In this document: one piece after another, positions 1-5,568 of the stretch | Numbering within the stretch: the first letter of the stretch is position 1 | Layout: every line of letters starts with the position of its first letter | Notes under the pieces: model-generated | Databases searched by the model: none | The model's input: only the letters and a program-made list of their open reading frames with translations | What the model was told of the DNA's origin: nothing | Assembly (NCBI GenBank): GCA_045538075.1 | Contig: JAZSQT010000011.1 | Location: forward strand, 1-8,324 | Length of the DNA: 8,324 bases | Direction of reading: 5' to 3' | Origin: JAZSQT01 sp045538075 | GTDB lineage: Bacteria > Chrysiogenota > Deferribacteres > Deferribacterales > Mucispirillaceae | Program-made: the position numbers and the translations under genes

Positions 1-77
1 CCATTAAATAATAGAAAATCTTTTTATATTTATAAACTTATTTTAGTGTAATTATTATTTCAAATGATATTCTCTCT

Positions 78-230
78 AAAGAACACAATTTTTTCACCAG
101 AAGTAAAAACATTCCATATATTCATTAAATTAGCTCACAAACTCGCTACGCTCGGGGACAAGCCCAGTGTTCGCTAAAAACATTTAATGAATATATGTCA
201 TTACTTCTGAGTTCAAAAATTGTATTCTTT
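78..230. repeat. 153-bp palindromic element, left copy
   Basis: The ends are inverted copies of each other (AAAGAACACAATTTTT at 78-93 against AAAAATTGTATTCTTT at 215-230). Two further pairs of arms follow: CAGAAGTAA (98-106) with TTACTTCTG (201-209), and a 16-bp perfect pair at 115-130 and 182-197 (ATTTAATGAATATATG). The centre (131-180) is richer in G and C and holds a mini-hairpin, GCTACGC at 145-151. It has no coding capacity. Size and terminal inverted repeats resemble a MITE or large REP-type element, but I see no clear target-site duplication. A second copy in opposite orientation is at 8148-8300. Confidence 0.85.
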
Positions 231-343
231 ATGTATATTCTTATCGTTCCAATTCTATTTAAAAATTTATATTTATTTATTATTTCAAAGTTAGATAAAG
301 AAATGTTTTATAAATAAATTTTTTATAAATTTCTTATCAACCG

Positions 344-447
344 TTTTACTGGATTACTTCGTCGCTTTGCTCCTCGTAATGACATTCAAGGAAAATAACT
401 AATAAATTAAACTGGACTGCCACATCGCTTTGCTCCTCCCAGAGACA
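344..447 (-). repeat. Two hairpin repeat units in tandem
   Basis: Bases 348-384 and 411-447 are two 37-base units that begin with ACTGGA, share TCGCTTTGCTCCTC and end in GACA. The first contains the stem ATTAC/GTAAT. In the second the stem is reduced to CTG/CAG, but two of its pairs have changed on both sides (T-A to C-G and A-T to G-C). The 40 bases 344-383 are identical, as reverse complement, to 7775-7814, and are also the counterpart of 8004-8043. Units of this GTCATTRCGAG...YAATCC type are common as dispersed intergenic repeats in AT-rich bacteria. Confidence 0.8.
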
Positions 448-526
448 GTTTTGATGTAAATAGCGAGAAATATGTTAGCCTTTCGTGGCAATTTATAGAT
501 AATAACAAAAATTATTCTTTAAAATA

Positions 527-2362
527 TTACTCTTCTAAATCTTCTAATTTTAAACGATAATATTCCGTCAATTTATCAAATTCTTCTGTTGCTTCAGATA
601 ATAAATTAAAATTTTCTTCAATATCTTTTTCGTAATTAGATATTTTTATTCCAATTTCTGCAATTTTTTTGCCGTCTTTTTCTGTTGCAGCTTTAACTGC
701 TTCATCATTTAACCTATTAATTTCATTTTCAGCAAAAGTTATTTTATTTTCAATATCTTCAATTTTTTCTGATAATGGTTTTAATATCTTATTTTTTTCT
801 AAATTAATTTCGCTTCTTATTTTTCTAATATCTTTTTTATTTATCTTTAATTTATCTTGCTTCTTATTTGTGTTTTCTTCCTCAATCCAGCCTTCTTTAT
901 CTAAAAAATCTTGGTAACTACCTTCAAAAATATACGGTTTTTCTCCTTGAAATACTATCAATTTATTTGCAAGAGCATGCAAAAACATTTCATTATGGGT
1001 AACCATAATAACTGCACCGTCAAAATTATCTATTGCCTCCATTAATCCATCGCAAGAATCCATATCAAGATGGTTTGTTGGCTCATCTAAAAACATTAAG
1101 TTTAAAGGCATTGCTATGATTTTGCCTAACATAACCCTTGATTTTTCACCACCCGATAAAACAGATATTTTTTTTAATGCAGAATCTTGCTTAAAAAGCA
1201 TAGCACCACATATATTTCTAACCTTACTTCTATCAAGATTATCTGATACTGATTGAATTTCTTCTTCAATAGTATTTGTTGGGGTTAATGTATTAATATT
1301 AGTTTGTTCAAAATAACCAAAAGATGAGCCAGTATGAAAAGTTACACTACCTGATAATGGGTCTAAATTACCAGATAAAATTTTCAACAATGTAGATTTT
1401 CCTTTTCCGTTTTTTCCTATAACGCCAATTTTATCATTTGAGCCTACTATTAACGAAAAATCTTTTATTAATAAATTATCTTTATTATATCCAAAAGAAA
1501 TATTTTCACATCTCATTATTTGTTTAGCTGAGAAATGTTTGTATCTAAAAGAAAATTCTAAATTTTCTATTTTTTCTAATTTCTCTTTTTTTTCTGATTT
1601 GTTTAGAGCTTTAATTCTTGATTGAACTAACCCAGCAAGACGAGCTTTTGCCCTAAAACGAGAAATATAGCGTTCCATATCTTTTCTTTTTTGCTCGTCA
1701 TTAATTCTTGTTTTTTCATAAATTTCTTCATCTTTTGCAATTTGGTCGTAAAATTTATCTGTTTTTCCCTCAATTTTTCTCACTTTATTTCTATGGATAC
1801 CTACTGTATGGGTGATTATGTCGTCCATAAATTGCCTATCGTGAGTAATTAATATAAGCTCATTTTTCCATGAAACAAGAAAATTTTTAAGCCACCTAAC
1901 AGATACAATATCAAGATAGTTTGTAGGTTCATCAAGAAGAAGCATATTAGGATTTGATAACAACACTTTTGCTAAATTTAGGCGAACTTGGTAACCACCA
2001 GAAAAATCTAATGGAGATTTAAGCATATCATCTTTAGAAAAACCTAAACCAGACAATATTTTTTCTGCTTTCCATTTATCATTGCTTTCATCATCTTTTA
2101 AACCAAGCATAGCCTCATCAATGGCAGTATTTTTCGTAAAAGAAATATGTTGCTTTAAAAAACCTATATTATAGTTTTTAGGAATAGATAACCTGCCGTT
2201 ATCAATATTCTCCTCGCCAGTAATAATTTTGATTAAAGTAGTTTTACCGTGTCCATTTCTGCCGATTAGACCGATTTTTTCTCCTTTATTAACGTTAAAG
2301 GATACATTTTCAAAAAGATTGCCACTATTAAAGCCTTTACTAACATTATCAAATATAATCAT
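527..2362 (-). CDS. ABC-F family ATPase, Uup/YheS type
   Basis: This 611-residue protein has two fused ABC nucleotide-binding domains and no membrane segments, which defines the ABC-F class of ribosome-associated ATPases. These act in the cytoplasm on translating ribosomes, relieving stalls or protecting the exit region. Domain 1 has Walker A GRNGHGKTT (34-42), signature SGGYQ (121-125), Walker B ending in DEP (E145) and switch H174. Domain 2 has Walker A GKNGKGKST (316-324), signature LSGGE (402-406), catalytic E427 and H456. Between them is the basic helical linker (about 195-280, with RFRAKARLAGLVQSRIK), which in this family reaches towards the P-site tRNA. The C-terminal 110 residues are highly charged and look like the coiled coil of Uup/YheS proteins. 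The length is normal. An in-frame TAA at 2366-2368 rules out an earlier start. No good ribosome-binding site precedes the ATG. It is divergent from the small sigma-54 gene. A resistance role cannot be excluded, but a housekeeping type is more likely. Confidence 0.95.
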   Translation of the reverse strand: MIIFDNVSKGFNSGNLFENVSFNVNKGEKIGLIGRNGHGKTTLIKIITGEENIDNGRLSIPKNYNIGFLKQHISFTKNTAIDEAMLGLKDDESNDKWKAEKILSGLGFSKDDMLKSPLDFSGGYQVRLNLAKVLLSNPNMLLLDEPTNYLDIVSVRWLKNFLVSWKNELILITHDRQFMDDIITHTVGIHRNKVRKIEGKTDKFYDQIAKDEEIYEKTRINDEQKRKDMERYISRFRAKARLAGLVQSRIKALNKSEKKEKLEKIENLEFSFRYKHFSAKQIMRCENISFGYNKDNLLIKDFSLIVGSNDKIGVIGKNGKGKSTLLKILSGNLDPLSGSVTFHTGSSFGYFEQTNINTLTPTNTIEEEIQSVSDNLDRSKVRNICGAMLFKQDSALKKISVLSGGEKSRVMLGKIIAMPLNLMFLDEPTNHLDMDSCDGLMEAIDNFDGAVIMVTHNEMFLHALANKLIVFQGEKPYIFEGSYQDFLDKEGWIEEENTNKKQDKLKINKKDIRKIRSEINLEKNKILKPLSEKIEDIENKITFAENEINRLNDEAVKAATEKDGKKIAEIGIKISNYEKDIEENFNLLSEATEEFDKLTEYYRLKLEDLEE

Positions 2363-2367
2363 AAGTT

Positions 2368-2397
2368 ATCATAGGGAAAATATTACAATATTTGCAA
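2368..2397 (-). promoter_or_regulatory. Candidate sigma-70 promoter of the ABC-F gene
   Basis: On the minus strand TTGCAA (2392-2397) is followed after 18 bp by TATGAT (2368-2373), which matches the -10 consensus at five of six bases. The predicted start of transcription falls on or within a base or two of the ATG at 2362. No Shine-Dalgarno sequence is seen, so the mRNA may be leaderless. The -35 box lies about 10 bp from the sigma-54 promoter of the opposite strand. Confidence 0.45.
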
Positions 2398-2407
2398 GAA
2401 TTATTTT

Positions 2408-2424
2408 TTGGCACGCAGTTTGCT
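2408..2424 (+). promoter_or_regulatory. Sigma-54 (RpoN) promoter
   Basis: TTGGCACGCAGTTTGCT matches the sigma-54 consensus YTGGCACG-N4-TTGCW without a mismatch, with GG at 2410-2411 and GC at 2422-2423. Transcription should start near 2435, giving a leader of about 34 nt with AAGGAG just before the ATG at 2469. Sigma-54 promoters need an AAA+ activator bound upstream; any such site would lie in the start of the ABC-F gene, and I could not identify one. In many flagellated bacteria this promoter class drives middle flagellar genes, which fits the flagellin nearby. Confidence 0.85.
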
Positions 2425-2468
2425 TGTTTATAATCAAATGGAAATTTTGTTAGTGTAAGGAGTTTAAT

Positions 2469-2672
2469 ATGAATGAATCTCTTATGGTCGCAAATGTTTA
2501 CGCAGCATATACTGCAACAGCAAATAAATCAGATAAAAATGTTTCTGAATTATCAAAATTATTAAAAGACGATAATTATAGTAAACCTAATAAAGAAGTT
2601 AATAATCCGTCTCTAAATATGGATACGGTAATTATATCTAAAGAAGCTCTTGAAAGATTAAGTGGTGTTTGA
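2469..2672 (+). CDS. Small sigma-54-controlled protein, unknown function
   Basis: This 67-residue protein is likely to be real because it has a consensus sigma-54 promoter and a strong ribosome-binding site (AAGGAG at 2457-2462, 6 nt from the ATG). It has no signal peptide and no membrane segment. The first 20 residues are Ala- and Tyr-rich, the middle (21-50) is polar and probably disordered, and the end reads DTVIISKEALERL (52-64). A similar D-x-V-x-I-S-x-E-A motif occurs in FlgM anti-sigma-28 factors, but there it is followed by about 50 residues that bind sigma-28; those are absent here. I therefore do not call it FlgM. It is the only plus-strand gene of the window, convergent with the DUF2292 gene. 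A flagellar accessory role is an inference from promoter type and neighbourhood. Confidence 0.75.
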   Translation: MNESLMVANVYAAYTATANKSDKNVSELSKLLKDDNYSKPNKEVNNPSLNMDTVIISKEALERLSGV

Positions 2673-2682
2673 GCCACACCAC
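2662..2682 (+). other. Hairpin overlapping the stop codon of the small gene
   Basis: GTGGTGT (2662-2668) pairs perfectly with ACACCAC (2676-2682) around the loop TTGAGCC (2669-2675). The TGA stop (2670-2672) sits in the loop. No T-run follows, so it is not a standard intrinsic terminator. It may protect the 3' end of the mRNA or bind a factor. The loop sequence recurs in the next hairpin, at about 2806-2813. Confidence 0.6.
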
Positions 2683-2699
2683 AGATAGCAAGTAACAAC

Positions 2700-2846
2700 C
2701 CTTCATTGATTACTGCTTTCATAAATCTTTTTTGACTTATAAATTCCTTCATGAATGACAGGCATACCATAACCCTATCGGTAATGCCGCCAAGCAATAT
2801 AAGGTTTTGAGCCATAAACCTAATATGCCGATAGGGAAGCCTTCAT
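2700..2846. other. Structured convergent intergenic region
   Basis: The gap between the two convergent genes has no supported gene. CCCTATCGG (2773-2781) pairs over 9 bp with CCGATAGGG (2828-2836). Inside it AGGTTT (2802-2807) pairs with AAACCT (2816-2821) around the loop TGAGCCAT. Three copies of CCTTCAT lie at 2700-2706, 2746-2752 and 2840-2846, the middle one within the palindrome TTCATGAA. The outer stem could stop or protect transcripts from both sides, although no T-tract follows on either strand. A dispersed palindromic repeat is an alternative. Confidence 0.6.
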
Positions 2847-2863
2847 TAAAATAATCAAACAAA

Positions 2864-3037
2864 TTAAATTTTTATAGATTCAGTTTTACGAATAATTGTA
2901 ACTTTACCTGCTTCAAATTTTACTTCAACAGAACCATAAAATCCACTATCCATTGTTTCACGCATAATTTCATAAAGTTTTGTTAATTGTGATTTACTTG
3001 CTGGTTCTTTTTCTACTCTTAAATTTACTGCTGACAT
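2864..3037 (-). CDS. DUF2292 (YezD-like) small protein
   Basis: This 57-residue reading frame starts at ATG 3035-3037 behind one of the strongest ribosome-binding sites in the window (AGGAGGAG, 3 nt from the ATG) and ends in TAA at 2864-2866. Residues 17-57 have the pattern of DUF2292: a short helix (LTKLYEIMRETM), then YGSVEVKFEAGKV, then TIIRKTESIKI. This is the L..l...i..yGsv.i...dGkv..Ie.t...r. layout of the family, which I recall from general knowledge and did not search. The function of the family is unknown. It lies 68 bp downstream of the flagellin stop with no convincing terminator between, so it may be read through from the flagellin promoter. I see no convincing promoter of its own. 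Confidence 0.75.
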   Translation of the reverse strand: MSAVNLRVEKEPASKSQLTKLYEIMRETMDSGFYGSVEVKFEAGKVTIIRKTESIKI

Positions 3038-3105
3038 AATCTCCTCCTCATTTGTTATGTTCGGATAAGTCCATAATTAATATATTTTTACCAACTAAAA
3101 AACCC

Positions 3106-5457
3106 TTAAGCCTGCAAAAGTCTTAATGCTTGAGCTGGAATTTGGTTTGCTTGAGCAAGCATAGCAAGTCCTGCTTGAGATAATGCTTGAGCTGAAGCAA
3201 GATTTGTGCTTTCTGCTGCCATATCTGTATCTCTAATACGAGACTCACTTGCTGTCATATTTTGTCTTGCATTTTGTAAATAAGCATAAGCACTATCAAG
3301 TCTATTAATTTTTGCTCCAATAGTAGATCTTACACTATTTACTTTTGCAATAGCTGCATCTATATCAGTAATTGCATTTTGTGCATTACTTTGAGATGTA
3401 ATAAAAGTGTTATCTATTCCTAATGCTACTGTATCAAGTTGTGGGATTGATACATCAACTACTTCGCCTTCACTTGTGCCAGTTTGAATTTCACTTCTTG
3501 TATCAACTATGTGAAGATTAATGTTATAGTTATCAAGCCTTGTGCTTTTATGAAATTCAATAGACTCTGTTGCCATATTCCAAGTAGCAGTTGCAGCTGT
3601 TCTTGTATCTATTGTAATATCAACACCTTTAAGTAAATTTCTAACTCTATCGCTATCAGTAACAAGCTCGCCTTTTAATACACCAGTATGGCTATCATTT
3701 ACTGTAACAGTAGAAATATTATTTTGGCTTTTTTGAATTTCTGCTAAACCAAAAGCATCAATTAAACTTTGGTCTCCAATAAAAGCTAATTGACTAACAT
3801 CGCCAGTTAATGCAGTTTGGATAATCATTGTGCCTCTTACTGCATTTGTGCCACTACCGTCATCAGTTGGAAGATATTGAACTAACCTTTCATTAATAAA
3901 AGCATCGTGGCTACCCATTTCTAAATCTTCTACGATTGCTTTAGTCAATTTATCTTTCATATCTCTAACAGTATCGTTTCCTTCAAGAAAGATAGATGCT
4001 TGTTTGCCGTTACCATAAATTTTTAATTCTTGAGTATTGTTTAATATATCAACACCTTCTGAATTAACGAAATTTTTAATATCTTTAAGTTTTGTATTGT
4101 AAGTTGCTGCTTCTCCAGTGCCTCTAACTTCAAAAGATACGATACCAGAACGAGTTTGACCATTGCCAATATTGTTAGGGTTAGTTTCTTTAAAATCAAA
4201 AGCTAATGAACCTTTGCTAATAAATCCAGTTTTACTATCAAGCTCTAAAGTGTGAATAGTGATAGATTTATTATCTTCAACGCCGTCATTATTATCTGGT
4301 GTAGTAAGAGAATTAACTCCATTATAAGTTATTGCAGGACCAGTTACTCCATTCATATCTAATATTAATGTGCCACCACCTGAAGATAAAATGTCTGCAT
4401 TAGCAGGCATACTTTTATTATCAGTAAAAGCTAACATTAATCTATCGCCTGTTTTAACTTTGCTATTAACTGATGGAACTTCCATTTCAAAAGAAATATT
4501 AAAACCACTTGAAGTGTAAGTTGCAGATAAAGAGTTATCTACTCCAGTAGTAAAATTAACCCAAGCACCTTCTTCGCCAGTTTCTGCTGAATAAAATTTT
4601 GCTCTAAAATTTGTGCCGGCATTTTGTGCTTCGTCTGTAGGTTCAGTAAATTCAATAATCATATATCCACTAGCGTTAGCTGTAACATTAGTGATATCAC
4701 CAGTTACGTAAAGAGAACCGTCTTGAAGATAGCTTGATGTAACTCTTGCACTATCACCAGCTGTAATTGCATTTTGGACTGTAAGAGTATAATTTGTATT
4801 TTCTGATGGTGCTATGTTTTCAAGGTTTCTTATACTTGTAACATTAACATTGCCATTATCTTCTATTTGAGCTGCAGTTGCACCTTCTTTTAATGCTAAA
4901 ATATTTGTTTTTTGAACTTGGTTTTTACCTGGCTCAACATCAACTGCTACTGCATAATTACCTTCTTCAACGTTGCCAGTAATTACTGCACCAACTTTAG
5001 AAGTGCTTGAATTCCATTTCCCAGCAGAATCGCCATTAAGAAGTTTTTTAGTATTAAATTCTGCTGTTTCAGAAATTCTATCAATTTCTTGTTTTAATTG
5101 ATCCATTTCTTTTTGTAATTCAATACGGTCGTTAGCTGTATATGTTCCATTTGATGCTTGAACTGCTAATTCTCTCATACGTTGCAACATTGATACTACT
5201 TCTTCTGTTGCTCCTTCTGCTGTTTGAAGATAGCTAGTGCCGTCTTGAGCATTTAAAGCAGCTTTTTTAAGTCCATTTATATAACTACGCATTTTTTCTG
5301 AAATAGAAAAAGCAGAGGCATTATCTTTTGCATGATTTATTCCCATTCCAGTAGATAATTTTTCTATAGCTGAACCCATTTCATTTTGAGCTTTCCCAAT
5401 AGCTGAAAGATTAGAAAGGGCAAAAAGATTTATCATATTTGTTGATGAAAGTGACAT
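3106..5457 (-). CDS. fliC: Flagellin, large form
   Basis: This is the structural subunit of the flagellar filament, exported unfolded by the flagellar type III system. The helical D0/D1 core is present at both ends: residues 1-142 (LSTGMGINHAKDNASAFSI at 34-52, LQRMRELAVQASNGT at 91-105) and about 685-783 (ASESRIRDTDMA at 736-747, AMLAQANQIPAQ at 765-776). Between them lies a variable region of about 540 residues, so at 783 residues the protein is much longer than the common 280-500. Residues 478-680 (YGNGKQASIFLEG, TVNDSHTG, INLHIVDTRSEIQTGTSEGE) resemble a module I recall from long flagellins of Desulfovibrio-like bacteria. There is no cysteine. The usual LRIN...DDAAG core is altered to MGIN...DNASA. 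Residues matching the TLR5-binding positions of Salmonella FliC (R93, L97 and E117 here) are kept. AAGGAG lies 7 nt before the ATG. It is preceded by its own sigma-28-like promoter. Confidence 0.97.
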   Translation of the reverse strand: MSLSSTNMINLFALSNLSAIGKAQNEMGSAIEKLSTGMGINHAKDNASAFSISEKMRSYINGLKKAALNAQDGTSYLQTAEGATEEVVSMLQRMRELAVQASNGTYTANDRIELQKEMDQLKQEIDRISETAEFNTKKLLNGDSAGKWNSSTSKVGAVITGNVEEGNYAVAVDVEPGKNQVQKTNILALKEGATAAQIEDNGNVNVTSIRNLENIAPSENTNYTLTVQNAITAGDSARVTSSYLQDGSLYVTGDITNVTANASGYMIIEFTEPTDEAQNAGTNFRAKFYSAETGEEGAWVNFTTGVDNSLSATYTSSGFNISFEMEVPSVNSKVKTGDRLMLAFTDNKSMPANADILSSGGGTLILDMNGVTGPAITYNGVNSLTTPDNNDGVEDNKSITIHTLELDSKTGFISKGSLAFDFKETNPNNIGNGQTRSGIVSFEVRGTGEAATYNTKLKDIKNFVNSEGVDILNNTQELKIYGNGKQASIFLEGNDTVRDMKDKLTKAIVEDLEMGSHDAFINERLVQYLPTDDGSGTNAVRGTMIIQTALTGDVSQLAFIGDQSLIDAFGLAEIQKSQNNISTVTVNDSHTGVLKGELVTDSDRVRNLLKGVDITIDTRTAATATWNMATESIEFHKSTRLDNYNINLHIVDTRSEIQTGTSEGEVVDVSIPQLDTVALGIDNTFITSQSNAQNAITDIDAAIAKVNSVRSTIGAKINRLDSAYAYLQNARQNMTASESRIRDTDMAAESTNLASAQALSQAGLAMLAQANQIPAQALRLLQA

Positions 5458-5503
5458 ATTCGGTTCTCCTTGACTTGTTCAATAGCGTCCCGTTTTCTTC
5501 AAT

Positions 5504-5518
5504 AAGGCTTGTTGCCTT
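5504..5518 (-). other. Small hairpin in the flagellin leader
   Basis: AAGGC (5504-5508) and GCCTT (5514-5518) form a 5-bp stem with a 5-nt loop within the predicted flagellin mRNA leader, about 30 nt before the ribosome-binding site. Flagellin leaders are often sites of mRNA stability or translation control, but this stem is short and could be chance. Confidence 0.3.
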
Positions 5519-5531
5519 CTTCACACTTTAC

Positions 5532-5559
5532 TTTTCGTCAAAGAGAATAAAAAACTTTA
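5532..5559 (-). promoter_or_regulatory. Sigma-28 (FliA)-like promoter of flagellin
   Basis: On the minus strand TAAAGTTT (5552-5559) equals the -35 part of the enterobacterial FliA consensus. After 12 bp follows GACGAAAA (5532-5539), which matches the -10 consensus GCCGATAA at six of eight positions. The spacer is one base longer than the usual 11. The promoter begins about 10 bp after the stop codon of the ligase gene, so flagellin has its own transcript with a leader of roughly 70 nt. Sigma-28 control is the rule for filament genes. Confidence 0.65.
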
Positions 5560-5568
5560 GAAATATTT

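Larger units (their letters stand above)
21..523. repeat. Left arm of a long modular inverted repeat
   Basis: No gene is visible in bases 1-526; the region is made of repeat modules. In order they are a leader box (about 21-94, with TTATTTTAGTGTAAT and TAAAGAACACAATTTTT), a 153-bp palindrome (78-230), an AT-rich spacer, two hairpin units (344-384 and 411-447), and a decayed inverted leader-plus-hairpin end (485-523, CGTGGCAATTTATAGATAAT followed by ATTATTCTTT). The same modules occur in reverse order and orientation at 7854-8324, so the arms form an inverted repeat around all the genes. The inner edge stops 4 bp short of the ABC-F stop codon. The 63 bp from one hairpin unit to the next makes this arm somewhat longer than the right arm. 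Confidence 0.85.

Noticed and set aside
78..230. Intrinsic terminator
   Set aside because: The palindrome is 153 bp long, has AT-rich arms and lies about 300 bp past the ABC-F stop; a second copy lies where no gene ends. A repeat element explains it better.
669..917. Plus-strand open frame of 82 residues inside the ABC-F gene
   Set aside because: It is antisense to the C-terminal coiled-coil part of the ABC-F gene, rich in Phe, Leu and Ser as expected from the complement of Lys/Glu codons, and has no ribosome-binding site.
2229..2453. Plus-strand open frame of 74 residues across the start of the ABC-F gene
   Set aside because: It is antisense to the Walker A region of a certain gene and runs through the sigma-54 promoter, so it cannot be expressed from it.
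2469..2672. FlgM anti-sigma-28 factor
   Set aside because: Only the D-x-V-x-I-S-x-E-A motif is shared; the sigma-binding C-terminal helices are missing because the protein ends right after the motif.
2576..2815. Minus-strand open frame of 79 residues over the intergenic hairpins
   Set aside because: It is antisense to the small sigma-54 gene and spans both hairpins; its ATG lies in the loop of the second hairpin, and no ribosome-binding site precedes it.
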